64,000 nt of DNA from Gonatopus flavifemur (GCA_018340375.1 JAFFJZ010000006.1:12604001-12668000); one strand, 5' to 3'. Shown: positions 45,303 through 58,322, numbered from the stretch's first letter. Notes: a model not told the origin generated them from the sequence alone. Program-made: numbers and translations.

Positions 45303-48300
45303 AAGATTTAGTAATTTTCTTTGGATTTGATTGTCGTGTAGAACATTTCAAGAACGGAAATGTATTTTTTCAGATGAAATTATTTATACGCGTATACTTA
45401 CCGTTATTCATGGTAGGTATTTCGCTTTTGATATGATGACATAACGCGATAGAACTCGTTACTATTAGATCGAAGAACGTAATCAGCTATCAATATCATT
45501 CATCCGGAAAGTTTGTCTCTCCAAAGTCAATGCTAATTGATTCAACAATTGATTGATTTCCCGTTCTTCTTCATCACAATGACAGAAATGGTGTCGATTG
45601 CCCCTCTAGTCGATCAATGCCATCGTACGTACGAAGGGATGATCATTCACCATCGAATTTACGAGTATGGATGGAAAAACGCTAGTCGGGTGAGCACAAA
45701 GAAAGAGAGAACGGGGTGGAATAACAATTTCCCAAGCTGTTTCCGAACATCAACCCCAATAGCGATGTCTGGTCAACCAGATGCTCTGATGAGCTGATAT
45801 CAATTTCTTATTCATGAACGTTAACTTGATGGGATTTTCACGATGAGTCTCACCTGTTCGGCCATTGATGGTAGTTTAATGCGATTTTCTTGACAACGAT
45901 CAACGACCTTTAGACATTCGTTTATGACTGACCAACCGTTATGTCAATAACAACTTCGAAAATTACATAGACATAATGCTTCATTTATTATTCCTTCTTA
46001 AGAACTTGGCAGTTAAAAGCAGTTCTGTGTTAGAAATTTCGACGTTATCTTTGGAAGGTTCATCGTACGTCTTTGTATCAATGATAATATTGATAATGAT
46101 GTACAGTCCATGTATACGAATCTTCCCGAATATTCTCATTTATACAAATACACACAGTGCAATAGAGAATCGCTGCTGGGCCGTAGTCATTTCATCAGCG
46201 TCGGCTACGATGACGGACCGATGATGACTTTGATTCGCAAACACGTCTCCCAATTACCCGACGTATGGTATATCATGAGTACATATCACACATGTAAGTG
46301 TATCTGTGAATGTCAGAGCGTGTATACATACACACACACGCACGAATGTTATGTGTAAGTATCGATGCAGTAGAAGCTGACCGTGCATTAGCTGCACCAA
46401 TAATGCATTATTCAGCGCATACGCGTTGTGTTGACGCATTTGCCTGTTTCATAATATGATTGCTACGATATTATTCTGCATTCAATCTCTCTTCCCTGTT
46501 CTGGTGCCGTCGTTGCATGAGATATTTCAAATTTTGCGAGCTATCACCCGTTGAATCAACCATGTTTTCTCGTTATCACGCACACGTATCTGTGGATAAT
46601 GTTCCGGTAATTGAACGAAAAATCAAAAGAAAAGCGAGGACGAAACCAACGTGCTCTCCCGCTCGGGTGGCCGTCGATTAATAAATACACATCCTGACGT
46701 ATACATGTACTAATTTATAACTCATCCCGAACGATATGATGATACTCATAAATATTGATGGCAGCGGAAATTGACAAAACACTTATTTGCAATAATCGAA
46801 ATTTGATGGATACATTTTGTCAGATCCAAGCACGGTGTCGCGGAGTGTCATTTTCAGGGTGGTAAAAATACTTTTCAATTGAAACGGAAAAAGGAATTTT
46901 GTATAGAAACCGAATGCGTTACACGAAGGTAGAGGGAATGTTGTTTCAAAAATAGGTCAATTCGAATCGATCGGTTCGAAGCAGTTCCAGAATTTATCCA
47001 GAGATTCTATTCAAATTCACCCCATCCGCGAATCAAAACTCTTCAAATTTAATTCCCAAAGAACAATACACGAACGTTACCAATTTTTTTATCTCACGAC
47101 TAACTTAGTCGCGCAGGTGTGGGAATGAGGCCAAATAATCTTCCGAAGGGAACCTCCACGCAACGTGGAAGATGAGTCATCCGCAAAGGGTGCCGACGAG
47201 TGGAGAACTAAGCGAGAAAAGGAATAACACGAAATAGGTCATTGGCGAGCAATCCAAACATTGAGTAATCACTTCGAGAAACCGCAGGTGGATAGAATTA
47301 GAACGAGGAACACCGAGAGGTCAAACCCCGTTGTATGCGAGATGTCAGCACAGCGGGAGGTCTAATCTCCTTGTTTTTGTTTCTAGCTACAGAAAAAAAA
47401 ACATTCTTATCTTCCTGGTCTATATTTGTTCGATTTATTTTCGATGCGAAAAATCAGAACCATCGTTTTTGAATTTGTGGATTTCTATCCTGGTGGATGG
47501 AGTTTGTTGGCAAAGATTGCAGATTTGATTCAACATATTTCATCGAAGTTATGTTGAAAAATATATAAATATCGGTGAAAATTTCAGAAAAAAATGTGGA
47601 ATTATTGTGAAACTGTTGGAGGAAATTTCGTAGAAATTAATTGATAAGTGACCATGAAAAACCATGAATTTTCGTTCTGAGTGGTAATTTATTTCAATGA
47701 AAATTGTGGGGATTGTGAAAATGTCAATTAAATTCACAGGAAATGAAAAAACTTCTGTTTCACAACAATTTTCAATTGATTTCAATAAAACTTAACATTG
47801 ATGAAGACTGTAAACATCAATTAACAATTTTGGGAATAGGTGAAATTTATTGAAATTCATTTATTGTCAAACTTCATCGAATATTTCATCGATATTTGTT
47901 GAAAACACTATCCAAAATCAACGATTTTCCATTATATCCCACAATTTTTTTAACGAAATGCTCGAAACTTTCAATAATGAGAATTTTCTGGGAACTACAC
48001 TAAGAACAAAAGTCATTCGGACAAAAAAAACCATTTTTTCCAATAGAAGAATTTTGTCGCTATCAATGAAACATATTTTAGAATAAATGAAGTTTTCTCT
48101 CAGTGTATGTTTTCGATTATCATGAAAATCGAATAGTCTCTTCGTTCGATACAGATAAGAATCTTTCGAGAAAGCGGACAGAGCGATATAAATTGTGGAA
48201 AGAAAACGAGGTTATGAGGGACTTCTCTTGCTTCATCGCAGCCCTATTTATAGTACGCCACAACTGCGTTTTATTTGCTTTCTCATTGAGATGTGATACA

Positions 48301-48385
48301 ATTTTTGACGGAGTTACGAATATCGTGAAGCTTTGGTACTGAAATAAAATTGTTGCATCAGATTTTATATTCATCAGATAAATTG
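45303..48385. other. Non-coding, no recognised element
   Basis: Open frames are short and lack coding character. A short (CA)n-like tract is near 46330. The block 47110-47330 is less AT-rich and carries TGAGTCA (about 47175) and two CAGGTG words. From 47540 to 48090 the sequence is AT-rich with loose inverted similarity to the flanks of the 55.7-kb hAT element. Confidence 0.4.
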
Positions 48386-48389
48386 TGTA

Positions 48390-48623
48390 CCCTGCTACAG
48401 AAATCCAGCTGGCATTCCAGGTTTACCTGCGTTACCAGCTAAGACTCCACCTGGAATCAAGAATCCCAACTGGATTCCATGTGGGATTTCCAATTCTAAC
48501 TGGGATTCCACCTGGGTCCAGAAATCCCAGCTAAGATCCCACCTGGAAATCAGGCATCCCAGCTAGAAACGCAGGTAAATTTCGGAGCTGGATTCCAGGT
48601 CAAATCCCAGCTGGATTTTCGTG
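48390..48623. mobile_element. Palindromic-word element (CCAGCTGG)
   Basis: Variants of CCCAGCTGGGATTCC and CACCTGGAATC repeat in both orientations. The end segments are inverted: ATCCAGCTGGCATTCC plus TTTACCTGCGTT on the left, AACGCAGGTAAA plus CCCAGCTGGAT on the right. The left edge reads CCCTGCTACAGAAAT. Confidence 0.6.
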
Positions 48624-48626
48624 ATA

Positions 48627-48773
48627 CACGGAAAAAACACGTCAGCTGTCTCAACTAATTTAAAATACCTCAGGTTGAATTTACGTTAGTTACGTTAGTT
48701 GCAACTACTCAAGTAGATGGTCGAAAATCGACTGTTCAAGTAGTTGCTGCAACTATTTCTTTTTTTTTCCGTT
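48627..48773. mobile_element. MITE with CACGGAAAAAA left end, directly abutting the CCAGCTGG element
   Basis: TA precedes the left end and the right end reads TTTTTTTTTCCGT. The interior has inverted AGTTGCAACTACTCAAGTAG and CAAGTAGTTGCTGCAACTA segments. Confidence 0.6.
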
Positions 48774-50893
48774 CAGGGTACTCGATATGTCTATGATCTA
48801 TCGAATATTCTTGCCCTGATTGAAAATTTCATTGAACTCATCGATTCCTGTTGATTTCGATTAATTTCTATTTTTTTATGAGTTTGAATTGTATTTCTGC
48901 ATCAGAATCAATAAAAATCAATCGTTTCAATGTGAATTCAATGGGATTGTAAACCAGAGTGTGCAATTTAATGGATTCAATGAAAATCAGAGGAGAGAAT
49001 GAGTAGCGGTATCGCACGAATGCAAGGGATTCATATAATATTTAACGAAACAGCGCAGTGTTTCGAACTCATTGAGTTGTTGTTTGATTATTTCATTGTA
49101 TGAAACATCGAGATCATTACTCTTACAAATTGAACAAATTACAACAAATAATGTTCGGTATGAATCTAAACGTACGTAGCGTATAATACTCGTCGGGTGA
49201 AATGCGTGAGAGTATGAGAAGCTACCACGCTCACCTTCAATGCCAATCAAGACAGTTACGCGGAAGCTCTCTGGAGTATAGCGAATAGGAGGTACATAGA
49301 AGAGAGTACAATAGATGAACATCGATATGTGAGTCACGATTTAAAGACGTGCAAAATGTCCTTTGAGCATAAACTGCATTTTCTCAACTTGGTTTATTCC
49401 ATTCGTTTCTGAACAACACTCGAGTACAAGGATTTTTCTCAGGTACATATATGTCGCGTACCGAACGGAATAAAAATGGCATTCCTTTGAACAATATCAT
49501 GCGAAAATGCATCCCTCGAGCTCCCTGTTATTCGGGAGTTATTGTTCTCTTACCAAAGACAGCCTCAAAGGGATTAAACCTATGCTTATATGAACTCGAA
49601 TATGTCAAGAATGTTTCCAGCGCGTTGTATTGTTCGGGAAAATTCTACAAGAACTTTGTATGATTATATTGCATAAATTACTCGAATCAAGCTTCTATTC
49701 GGAGAAACGAATTCACTCGGTTCAGAGGAATTAGAACGGATTTGTGTTGGAGGATATCATTGAAGAGGAAGAGACGTGGTATTGGAAATGAATGGAAAGA
49801 TAAATCTTAATTATTTCTCATAATACAAGATGAATCCGGTTTATGGAATCACGGTATTGTCATGGGCTTGAATACTCGTTTATGAATTCTCCAAGGTAAA
49901 TATGAGTCGAAGGGAGATGAGGGTTGTGAACCCTTGCACGAAGACGGGCATGTTTTTCCAAAGAAAAAACTTTCATGGCGCTTTGTGATTTTTTATTTGT
50001 AAACATTTTGATTCTCTGGACTCTTTATCGTTTTGTTCGTACAGGAGAAGCCATTTCATCAAGATTTAATGGCTCTGTAAGAATTAATTAAAAGATTTTC
50101 ACGCATTCACCATAAGTTATTCTATTTCTCTATAAGGAATTTCTGATTGAATATCATTGGATTTCATTGATGAGATTTTATGAATTATTCGTCACAAGGT
50201 ATCTATAATGTGTGGAAATTTTCCAAATTCAATATAAGTTATATATAAATCATATACAATTACAATTTCGAATTTTTTTACGCTTACTTTGCAAAGATCT
50301 ATATGAATGTAAACAACCATGCTTTGCTTTGAAAAAAGAATTCGATTCGAAAGATCTAAGTATCCCATTGAAACTGAATAAGAATGAATTAAAAATCGAT
50401 AAACCATGAGAAATAATCAGTTGTATCTCAATAGGATGGGTGTTTGCGAAGACTACCCCTTAAATATTATTCTTTTTCCCCACTCACGTTCAATCGGTTC
50501 CAATATGAAGCAAAAAATGTTTAACCTATCAATTCTAAATAATCCAGTTAAAAATCCTGTAAAGAGAGGAAGTCCTGTCAAGGATAGATTTAATCCAGTG
50601 AAATTAACAGCATTTTTTGTTGTGAGTTTATACAAATCTGTGTATCTTGAGTTAATGGAAAAAATCTAAGCTGAGAGTTGAATTGAAACAATGTCCTTCA
50701 GGGCTGGCTGATGGTTTATAAACATTCTATCAACGTTGCAATGTCACGTTGTGTTATCTGGATTAGTCCCTTGATGATTAGAAAACCAAGGGTTGGTAAA
50801 TTCACATGATATAATTTCGACGATTGATTTAGAGGAGTATTCGAGATTATCTCTGCTCCAAATTATGCGAAAGTTCGAGCCCCAGGACTAGGG

Positions 50894-50935
50894 TGACGTC
50901 ACGTTGTTTTATTTCAGCCGAGACAGTCACGTCAT
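50894..50935. promoter_or_regulatory. CRE-like cluster (TGACGTCA plus TCACGTCA)
   Basis: A perfect palindromic CRE, TGACGTCA (50894-50901), is followed by GTCACGTCAT (50926-50935) and a CACCTG E-box. No gene is seen nearby, so any target is unknown. Confidence 0.3.
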
Positions 50936-51954
50936 GCCCACCTGTGCACGTTGTTCCTACATTTGAATTTTATGATCCCTCGAGAAGATTATCGGATCCT
51001 TCCTCCTATTGAGATTCCCAACTGGATGCATTGGTGATTTCCATTAACATAGATCCATCGCTTAGGAAAAAATGCAGATCAACATCGAGGGGGGTAAACA
51101 CGCATATTTATGTCCACTTAATTTCATACGTATACCCATTTATTTACGCCCTAGTAACCACGAAACCCAAACGAATATCGCTAGCCGATGATTCGTATGA
51201 AATATTCCTCCTCTTCTTCGTAATTTTTTCTTTTTACATATCATTCCCGCTTTCCGGTTCACGAACGATTGATCGCTTCATCATTGAGTCATGAACTTCC
51301 GATAACATCTATTTGAGGTGATGTTAATACATTCCTCGGATCGGACAGGTTGGTCGTTGTTTAGGGTGGAAGTTACAGTTTCAACGTCTTTTTCGTTCCG
51401 ATATATCCTCTCTTTTCCGCTATTCCCACAAATTCTGAAGACAGAGCTGCAGAAAAATTCACAATTTAAATGTTAATTTATTTAAACCATGGCGGATTTC
51501 GTTTTTTCGACGTGTCATATGGATAAAGAGTTCGAATGAGTACTTTTTTTTTTATCATCTCGCGTGTGTGTATACGTCAAACTGGACCTGGTTTTAATAT
51601 AATCACAGCTATGGAAGAAATCAAGCGGAACGCTCTTTTCCGTATTTGCCGAAAGCGTATGAATTTCAACGTTCCCCTCGGGTTAATGATGATTGATATT
51701 AATCTTTAGCCTGCCGGAAGCTTACGCGTATCCTTAAGAATGGATGATATAAAATTGGTATTTACTTTCATAAAAATCCATGGAAAAAATACAGTGAACG
51801 GAATTCCCTCTGAAAAATTATTGAACTCGTTCTGGAGAAACTTAAAATTTGAAATTTATTTGGAATCAGTCGAAAAAGTTTCGAGTTTATAAAATTTGCA
51901 CGTTGTACGTTGAATTTCATTTTTCGAATGAAGGGAATAGATCCAAGTAAAAAT

Positions 51955-52200
51955 TAACTGGATTGGCGAAATGGAGCAGCAAATTCCTTTACTATCACCG
52001 CAATTTTGTGAGCTACGACAACGATTTTTCAGCCGTGGCAGTGAAAAATGTTCACTCCTCTGGCAAAATTTGTTTGCTATTCGGTATACGATACTACAAA
52101 ATTTGCTATTTGATTCATGATTTTGCTTTCTCAACAACCCAGTTAGCTATGGCAGCGAATTTGTAGTTGGCTTGGCAAAAAGATTTGCTATTCTATATAT
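51955..52200. mobile_element. Family A MITE
   Basis: It contains TTGTGAGCTACGACAACGAT, AGCCGTGGCAGTGAAAAATG and AGTTAGCTATGGCAGCGAAT, the family A words. Confidence 0.6.
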
Positions 52201-52203
52201 AAT

Positions 52204-52390
52204 CACTGAAAAAAATACTCCGGTTGATATATGGACAGCAAGAATTACTGCTATTTTAACCGGAATTCTAGTTAAATGAATCAAGTCTCCGGCAAATTTA
52301 ACAAGAATTCCAGTAAAAGTCACAGATATTCCTTGCTGTCCATATAGTAACCGGAATTCTGGTAAAATTAACAGTTCATTTTTCTCCGTG
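52204..52390. mobile_element. 187-bp foldback MITE, CACTGAAAAAAA/TTTTTCTCCGTG ends
   Basis: The arms are inverse (CCGGTTGATATATGGACAGC against GCTGTCCATATAGTAACCGG). It sits immediately beside a family A copy. Confidence 0.8.
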
Positions 52391-53724
52391 ATACTTCGTT
52401 TTGTCAGGACAGTGACTTTTTTTTCTCAGTGTGGCGCAATGTAACCTGAAAGTGAACGATTTTGGACATTGGGATTACGCAGCTAAGAAATAATAACTTC
52501 TTTTCAGGCTTTGCGTAGTAGACCAAGCTAGGGCCAGAATACAGATTTTCGTTTCTCTGAAAATCTCTGAAAAGTTTCCTGAATGACACTGCAAAATTCC
52601 AGATCTCACTGAAGCACTCTGAAAACACTGGACAAACCTCACAAAGAATCTGAAAAACCACCTCATCGGGCATCTTTTCCCACTGAAAATGTTTCTACAT
52701 ATTTATGGTCATCTCCGAAAAATTCTTCATTGAAAATCACTGAACTTCGTACCAAACTATATTCGGTTTTTTCGATCATACAAAAAAGAAACCTAAGCGC
52801 ATTAGTTAAATTTCAATATCGCCCATATTGCGTCAGTTTATTATCCCCCAATGAAGAGATAATCGTCTTGATTTCACTCGACTGATTTTAGTTTTATTCT
52901 CCAACGAAATTAAGGGGCACCGTTCTAATGTCCGAGAGCTCATATTTCACCATGAATAATGTCGCGAGTCATAAGCTTTTTTCTTGCGTATAGATCAAAC
53001 GAGCCAATCATAGAACAGCAATGTAATAAATCCGGTAAACGGTGTAAATCTATGAATGTATTAATGTTAATTCATACGTTGCGGCTCCTAATCGCTATTG
53101 TGCGCACCTGCATTCACCATATGGTGTTTTATATATTTCTACAACATCACCCTACTTACTCTAGAATAAAATGTATCTAAATGAGGTTTCGTCGCGGGTC
53201 TATCCCCTAAATGTTCCCCTCCAACGGGAGTGAATGTTGAAAACAAGTCTCACCCTCAACCCTAATTATTACGTCTAAGGGCTAGACGGATTATGAGCCA
53301 TTATCATTCCAAAGTCGAGGGAAGTATCGGAGAGGGAACCAGTGGAGAGGGAGAAGCGACGCGGGGAAAATAAGACAAGTTCACGGGGTTGAGAAAAATT
53401 CGAGCATATGTATAATAAGTTCCTTTGTAGCCCTCGTGTATCGGTCGCTGCCAGTCATCGTATCTAGTCGATACGAGATTGTTCACGTGAGATAATTGAT
53501 TCCGAAAAGATGCCAGTAATTGGGAATTTCGTGGGGTCTCGTGTGTTTATGTGTGATATCGATCGTCCCATCGTGTACTTTTTTTTCGATATTATCTACA
53601 GAGGAACTCGCCCATTTGACGAATGCTTACGATATACGTTCGGTTAATTAGATCTCTCAAAGAGATTTTGCGAAGAGGTTAAAAAGATAAATTAATAAAT
53701 GCCCTAATAAATTCAAGGGCAAAA

Positions 53725-54160
53725 CAAGAACTGTATTCTCAAAAAACTGTATTCTTAAATATCCGTATTCTCAAAGAACTGTATTCTTAAATATCTCCAT
53801 TCTCAAGAATCTGTATTCTCAAAAAACTGTATTCTCGGAGAATTGTATTCTTAAATATTCGTATTCTCAAAGAACTCTCCTATTGAAGAACTGTATTCTT
53901 AAATATCTCTATTCTCAAGAATCTGTATTCTCAAAGAATTGTATTCTTGAATATTCATATTCTCAAAGAACTTTCCTATTGAAAAACTGTATTTTTAATC
54001 ATCTCCATTCTTGAGAATCTGTATTCTCAAAAAACTGTATTCTTGAATATTCGTATTCTCAAAGGAAGTGTCCTATCGAAGAACTGTATTCCCAAATATC
54101 TCCATTCTTATACTCTGTATTCTCCAAGACCTCTTTATACCTACATTTAGGATCTTTAAA
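53725..54160. repeat. Minisatellite of CTGTATTCTCAAAGAA-like units
   Basis: Units alternate between AACTGTATTCTTAAATATC and ATCTGTATTCTCAAAGAA, giving a higher-order period of about 45 bases for at least nine rounds. Decayed units extend to about 54300. Open frames across it reflect only the repeat. Confidence 0.8.
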
Positions 54161-54300
54161 ATCGATTTTCATTTTATCAACGACACTTCCCGAATAGTCA
54201 TTCGCCTGAGTAGAGGTATCAAAAATACAGTTTTTTCAGGAAGCGAGTTCTCAAAGAATACAGATATTTAGGATTCAAGTTCTTCAATAATACACTGATT

Positions 54301-55670
54301 CAGGAAAATAGTTCTAGTTCTGCGAACTCCAGCTCATAATATATTAATGAATCAAGAGATCGTAAATAACATTTGAAAAAGAGAAAAAAAATTGAAACGA
54401 ATGAAATTTTTGATAAGAAGAAAAGGCAATTCTTCCATCTAAAAGAATCTCGATATTTCTGAACTACGTCCGTTCCTCGTCTCTGTCGTTGTCCGTATGA
54501 TATGCCCGGAGCTGTGAGCTCGCAATAATGGGTATGATGAGACGTGTATCGTGTACGTCCACCCATCTCTCTTGACATTATGACTTGTCGCATCGGTTCA
54601 AAACATACAGAGGCCAATAACAGGGAAAAGTGAGAGAAGAGAAAAAGAGAGAGGAAAAAACATAAAGGGACATGCGATACGAGTAGTAGAATCTTCGGTA
54701 CACAGACTACACATTTCTTACCCGACGATAAGAATTCATTCGAGACAAAATTACATTCCATCCATCCATCCGCTTTCCTGCCAAAGCACACGTGGAATGT
54801 AATGACACCAATAACATATGGATTTTTGGCCAGTGGGAAAAGGTCGGTCGCAATTAAATAGCTTTCTATTTCACCGGGCGCCTCCGTCAATGTCGGAGAT
54901 TCATTTCCCAAAATAATTGGGTCTGGGTCGTAAACTGTGTTCTCTCGAATTCTATTTGGACGTAAGAGAGGTAGTTGGGTAATTCATTTCATTCATTCGT
55001 TTCACCAAATTAGAAAATATAATTCTCCTCTGGAAATATTCCACTCTAATTATTAGAACAATTTTCGATCGTCTTTAATTCGAATGTAGTTTTCTAAACC
55101 TTTGTTAAATAGTTGCCTACGTGGCCACAAATGGGATCATGATTGCGGTCACGTGGCGGCCCGTATCGTTCAAACGAAAAATAAAACACTGAATTGTACA
55201 CACGTCCTGCGTTCGGATGTTTTCTCTGAATGACCGTTGATTGTAATCACTGGGTGTAAGTAATACCCGTTCGGTGCCGTTGTGCATGCCCTCCTCGTGT
55301 ATGAATCTGTTATCCTTGAGTCGCTTCGAAGCACACGCATTATTGAACTCTTGATTCGCGTGTATGTTTGGGCAACGATACGAGGAAGTCGATTGTGTTT
55401 ATTGTAAGAGTCCTCTTCGAGTGTAAATTCTGCTAAACTATTGGAAAACATGGGATTACGAGAATTTTTTATTCTCAGGACGATCTAAACATTCTATTTA
55501 ATTCTTTTCAAAGCCGACAGAAGATGTTTGCTCTCCCTGGGGGAAGTTTCGTTGAAAATTGTTGGAAAACTTGTGAAGTTTAATGGAAATTCGTTGAATT
55601 CTGGGATTGTGTTTTCAACAAAAATCGATGAAGTATTCGATGAAATTTAACAATAATGTTCAAGAAATCT
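54301..55670. other. Non-coding, no recognised element
   Basis: A 203-codon minus-strand open frame (54300-54911) lacks domain or coding character and begins inside the decayed minisatellite. Nothing else is supported. Confidence 0.5.
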
Positions 55671-55674
55671 GAAT

Positions 55675-56937
55675 TTGTCAATCAGAGATGTGCGAATAGT
55701 TCGAAATCGAATCGAATCGAACGAATTTTTGTAGATTCGATTCGATTCGTTATCGAATCAAAAAAATCTAAAATCGAATTATTCGAGATGTTCGAATCGC
55801 AATGATTCGATTCCGAATCAATGTTACAGTGAAAAAAAAACTTCATTCGAGTCAGATACATTTTTCTTCAGTGTACCTGATTTGAGAATGTGTACAACAT
55901 GTTGTTCGCAAAATAATTCTATTGGATATTCATCATCGAAAGATTGTTGAATGTTACTGGCTGTGCGACTCATATTACACAACTATTCAAAAAAATTCTT
56001 GATGAAATTTGGAAATTCTTCATGAATTGTTTTGAACTTCATTTGAACTTCCATGGTGTATAAAGAAGTATTATCGCAGTTATATTCAAGTAGAACACAT
56101 TGGTCAAAGAAATGTCATTTTAACAAAAATTCAATGTTAATGAAATTTGAATCATTTATTACAACGAATCAGTGACCGAATATCGAAACACTCGAGCGCT
56201 ATAAGCACTGAAAAAAAATAGGTACATCAACCTGAAGTTAGTTTATAATAACCCGACAGTGGGTGCTTCCGACATTTGTGCAAAATTTCTCAGATAGCAC
56301 AATAATTCCAAAAGAGTGCTATAAGAATACTTCATATTCTTTATGACCTCTTTCAGAACTCTTGTGCTATCTGGGTTGTAAATTCAATAAGAAGAAATGT
56401 TTGAAAATTTCTCTATAATTTCTAGAAAAAAAACTCGGACTTCTTTTTGAACAAATCCGAAAAAGTCTGATCAACTCTAAAATTTCGATGAAAAATATGA
56501 TGGAATTAGGGCAAAGTTTTTTCAAAGTTTATCAGACATTTTTCATTCCATTTTGATCGATGATTATGAATTAACAAATCAAGCTAATAAATATGAATTC
56601 CTCACGAATAAAAAATAGCGAACATGAGGACTTCACTTTTTATCTTTAAAATATGAAAAATTAAGACGAATTCAATGGGCTAAGAAGGCTTAAGAAGCCT
56701 CTGAATGGTGCATCTACACGAGTACAATACGTATGCAATGTTTAAATTCCATTCAAATGATTATATTCAGTATTGATTTCATGTTGTGATTCGATTCGAA
56801 ATCCTTAATTCGATTCGATTCGATTCGATTTGATGTAATTTTTCACAATTCGATTTGATTCGAATTCGATAAGATTGTCAAAGATTCGATTCGATTCGAG
56901 GGTCTAAAAACGTGATTCGCACATCTCTATTGTCAAT
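55675..56937. mobile_element. Non-autonomous hAT transposon (55683-56929) with perfect 8-bp target duplication
   Basis: TTGTCAAT occurs directly at 55675-55682 and 56930-56937. The ends are CAGAGATGTGCGAAT and ATTCGCACATCTCTA, fitting the hAT terminal rule (Y-A-R-N-G). Subterminal zones of about 130 bases carry many ATTCGATTCGATTCG words in inverted arrangement, as expected for transposase-binding repeats. The 1.2-kb body has no transposase frame. It contains a small inverted pair CAGATAGCACAA/TTGTGCTATCTG (56291-56378) that may be a nested element. Confidence 0.85.
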
Positions 56938-56984
56938 ACAATTTCGATGAAATGTATTGAATCAGAATTACTTTCGGCGTGCAA

Positions 56985-57183
56985 CCCTTAGTCACCCCAC
57001 GTATTTTTGCATGTTTTTGTTGATCTCTGATTGTGCGTTGCAATCAACTGAATGGAGCTTTTTATGGTTCTTGAACTTCATCCCTGTTTTGGTTTCAAAT
57101 CGTCCCTCTTCAGCCCTATAAACAGAACATCAGATTTTCTAAAATCTCTTGTTCCCTTTAGACCCCCGTGGGGTAATTGAGGG
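56985..57183. mobile_element. CCCTYAGTYACCCCACG MITE, copy 1
   Basis: It starts CCCTTAGTCACCCCACG and ends CGTGGGGTAATTGAGGG. It is about 200 bp and clearly related to the 57577 copy along its length. The flanks are CAA and TTGA, not an intact TTAA. Confidence 0.7.
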
Positions 57184-58171
57184 TTGAGGGGGGATTCTTG
57201 CTTGAGGAGGCCTCAAAATAGTGTTTTTTTAAGAATTTTTTTAGGTACCAAAAAAATAATTTTATCCAACGAACTTTTCAGGGTATTTTCATATATTTTT
57301 CAAGTGAATAAAAAAATGTTTTCAGCATGAAAAGATCATATATGTATGTGAGAGTTATGTCTGCATTCGTAGAGCGCCTCGCAATTCAAGTCTTCTATCG
57401 GTGGGAAAGATACAGGTCGTATTTCTTATCTAAAACGGAAAAACCAAACGGTCTTTCAATTTTCATACATCATTCCTCTATGTGAACCAAGAAAACCCGG
57501 AACAGATCGTGGAATCCAAAATTTACTCGAGGTTTGAGAAAAAACAGCTCTTTTTGAAGCAAGGATGATCACTTAACCCTCAGTTACCCCACGTATTTTT
57601 GTGTGTTTTCGTTAACCCCTCGTTGTACATTGCAATCAACCAAATGGAGCTTTTTCCATTACCGAAAAAATACTATGGTTCTTGAACTTCATCCCTGTTT
57701 TGGTTTCAAATCATCTTTCTTCACCTTTATAAACAGAACATCAGATTTTCTAAAACCTCTTGTTCCCTTTAGACCCCCGTGGGGTAACTGAGGGTTAAAT
57801 TTGCTATAAACATTGCTTAGACATGATTTTTCATAAACTTTTTCAATTCAAATAGAAGAGGATACAAAACTGAAGATAACAAGCTTTGGTTCATTTCAAT
57901 CGGACGTCTAGTTTTTTTCCAATCACTCCCACCAGTTTAGAATTAGTTTAGAAGAGTTTAGAATCCCACCAGTTATGATTGTAAAACTGAAAATTGAAGA
58001 AAACGCACTTTCCCTCAATATTTCTCATTGGAAAGGAATTGTTTTATCAACTTGCAACATACACGAATATACTCCAAAAAGTTCGTTCCATTCAATTATT
58101 TTTTTCGTATCTTAAAAAATTTTCCAAAACAACGCTTTTTTGAGGCCCTCTAAACCAGGATCCCCCCTCAA
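57184..58171. mobile_element. 988-bp foldback element containing a second MITE
   Basis: The ends TTGAGGGGGGATTCTTG and GGATCCCCCCTCAA are inverted, followed by GAGGCCTCAAAA/TTTTGAGGCCCTC and longer imperfect arms. It abuts MITE copy 1 and is interrupted by copy 2 (57577-57794). Confidence 0.7.
57577..57794. mobile_element. 218-bp piggyBac-like MITE with TTAA target duplication
   Basis: The terminal repeats CCCTCAGTTACCCCACG and CGTGGGGTAACTGAGGG are perfect inverses. TTAA flanks both sides (57573-57576 and 57795-57798), and the ends start with CCC. TTAA duplication with CCC termini is characteristic of piggyBac. Confidence 0.75.
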
Positions 58172-58322
58172 TGATGAAATTTCTCTATTTTTGTTTGCAG
58201 TGAAAAATTTGGTGTATTTTGACCACACGTTTATCTCCCAGGAGGTCCACTCGCAATTTATGTTAAATATCAACAACAAAAATGTTGTTTTGTTTTTCAA
58301 CAAAAATTTCATCGAAACTCAA

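Noticed and set aside
53725..54300. CRISPR-like array
   Set aside because: No unique spacers between conserved repeats; it is a degenerate tandem minisatellite in animal DNA.
54300..54911. 203-codon open frame on the minus strand
   Set aside because: Irregular composition, no domain, and it starts in a decayed minisatellite; long chance frames are expected in 64 kb.
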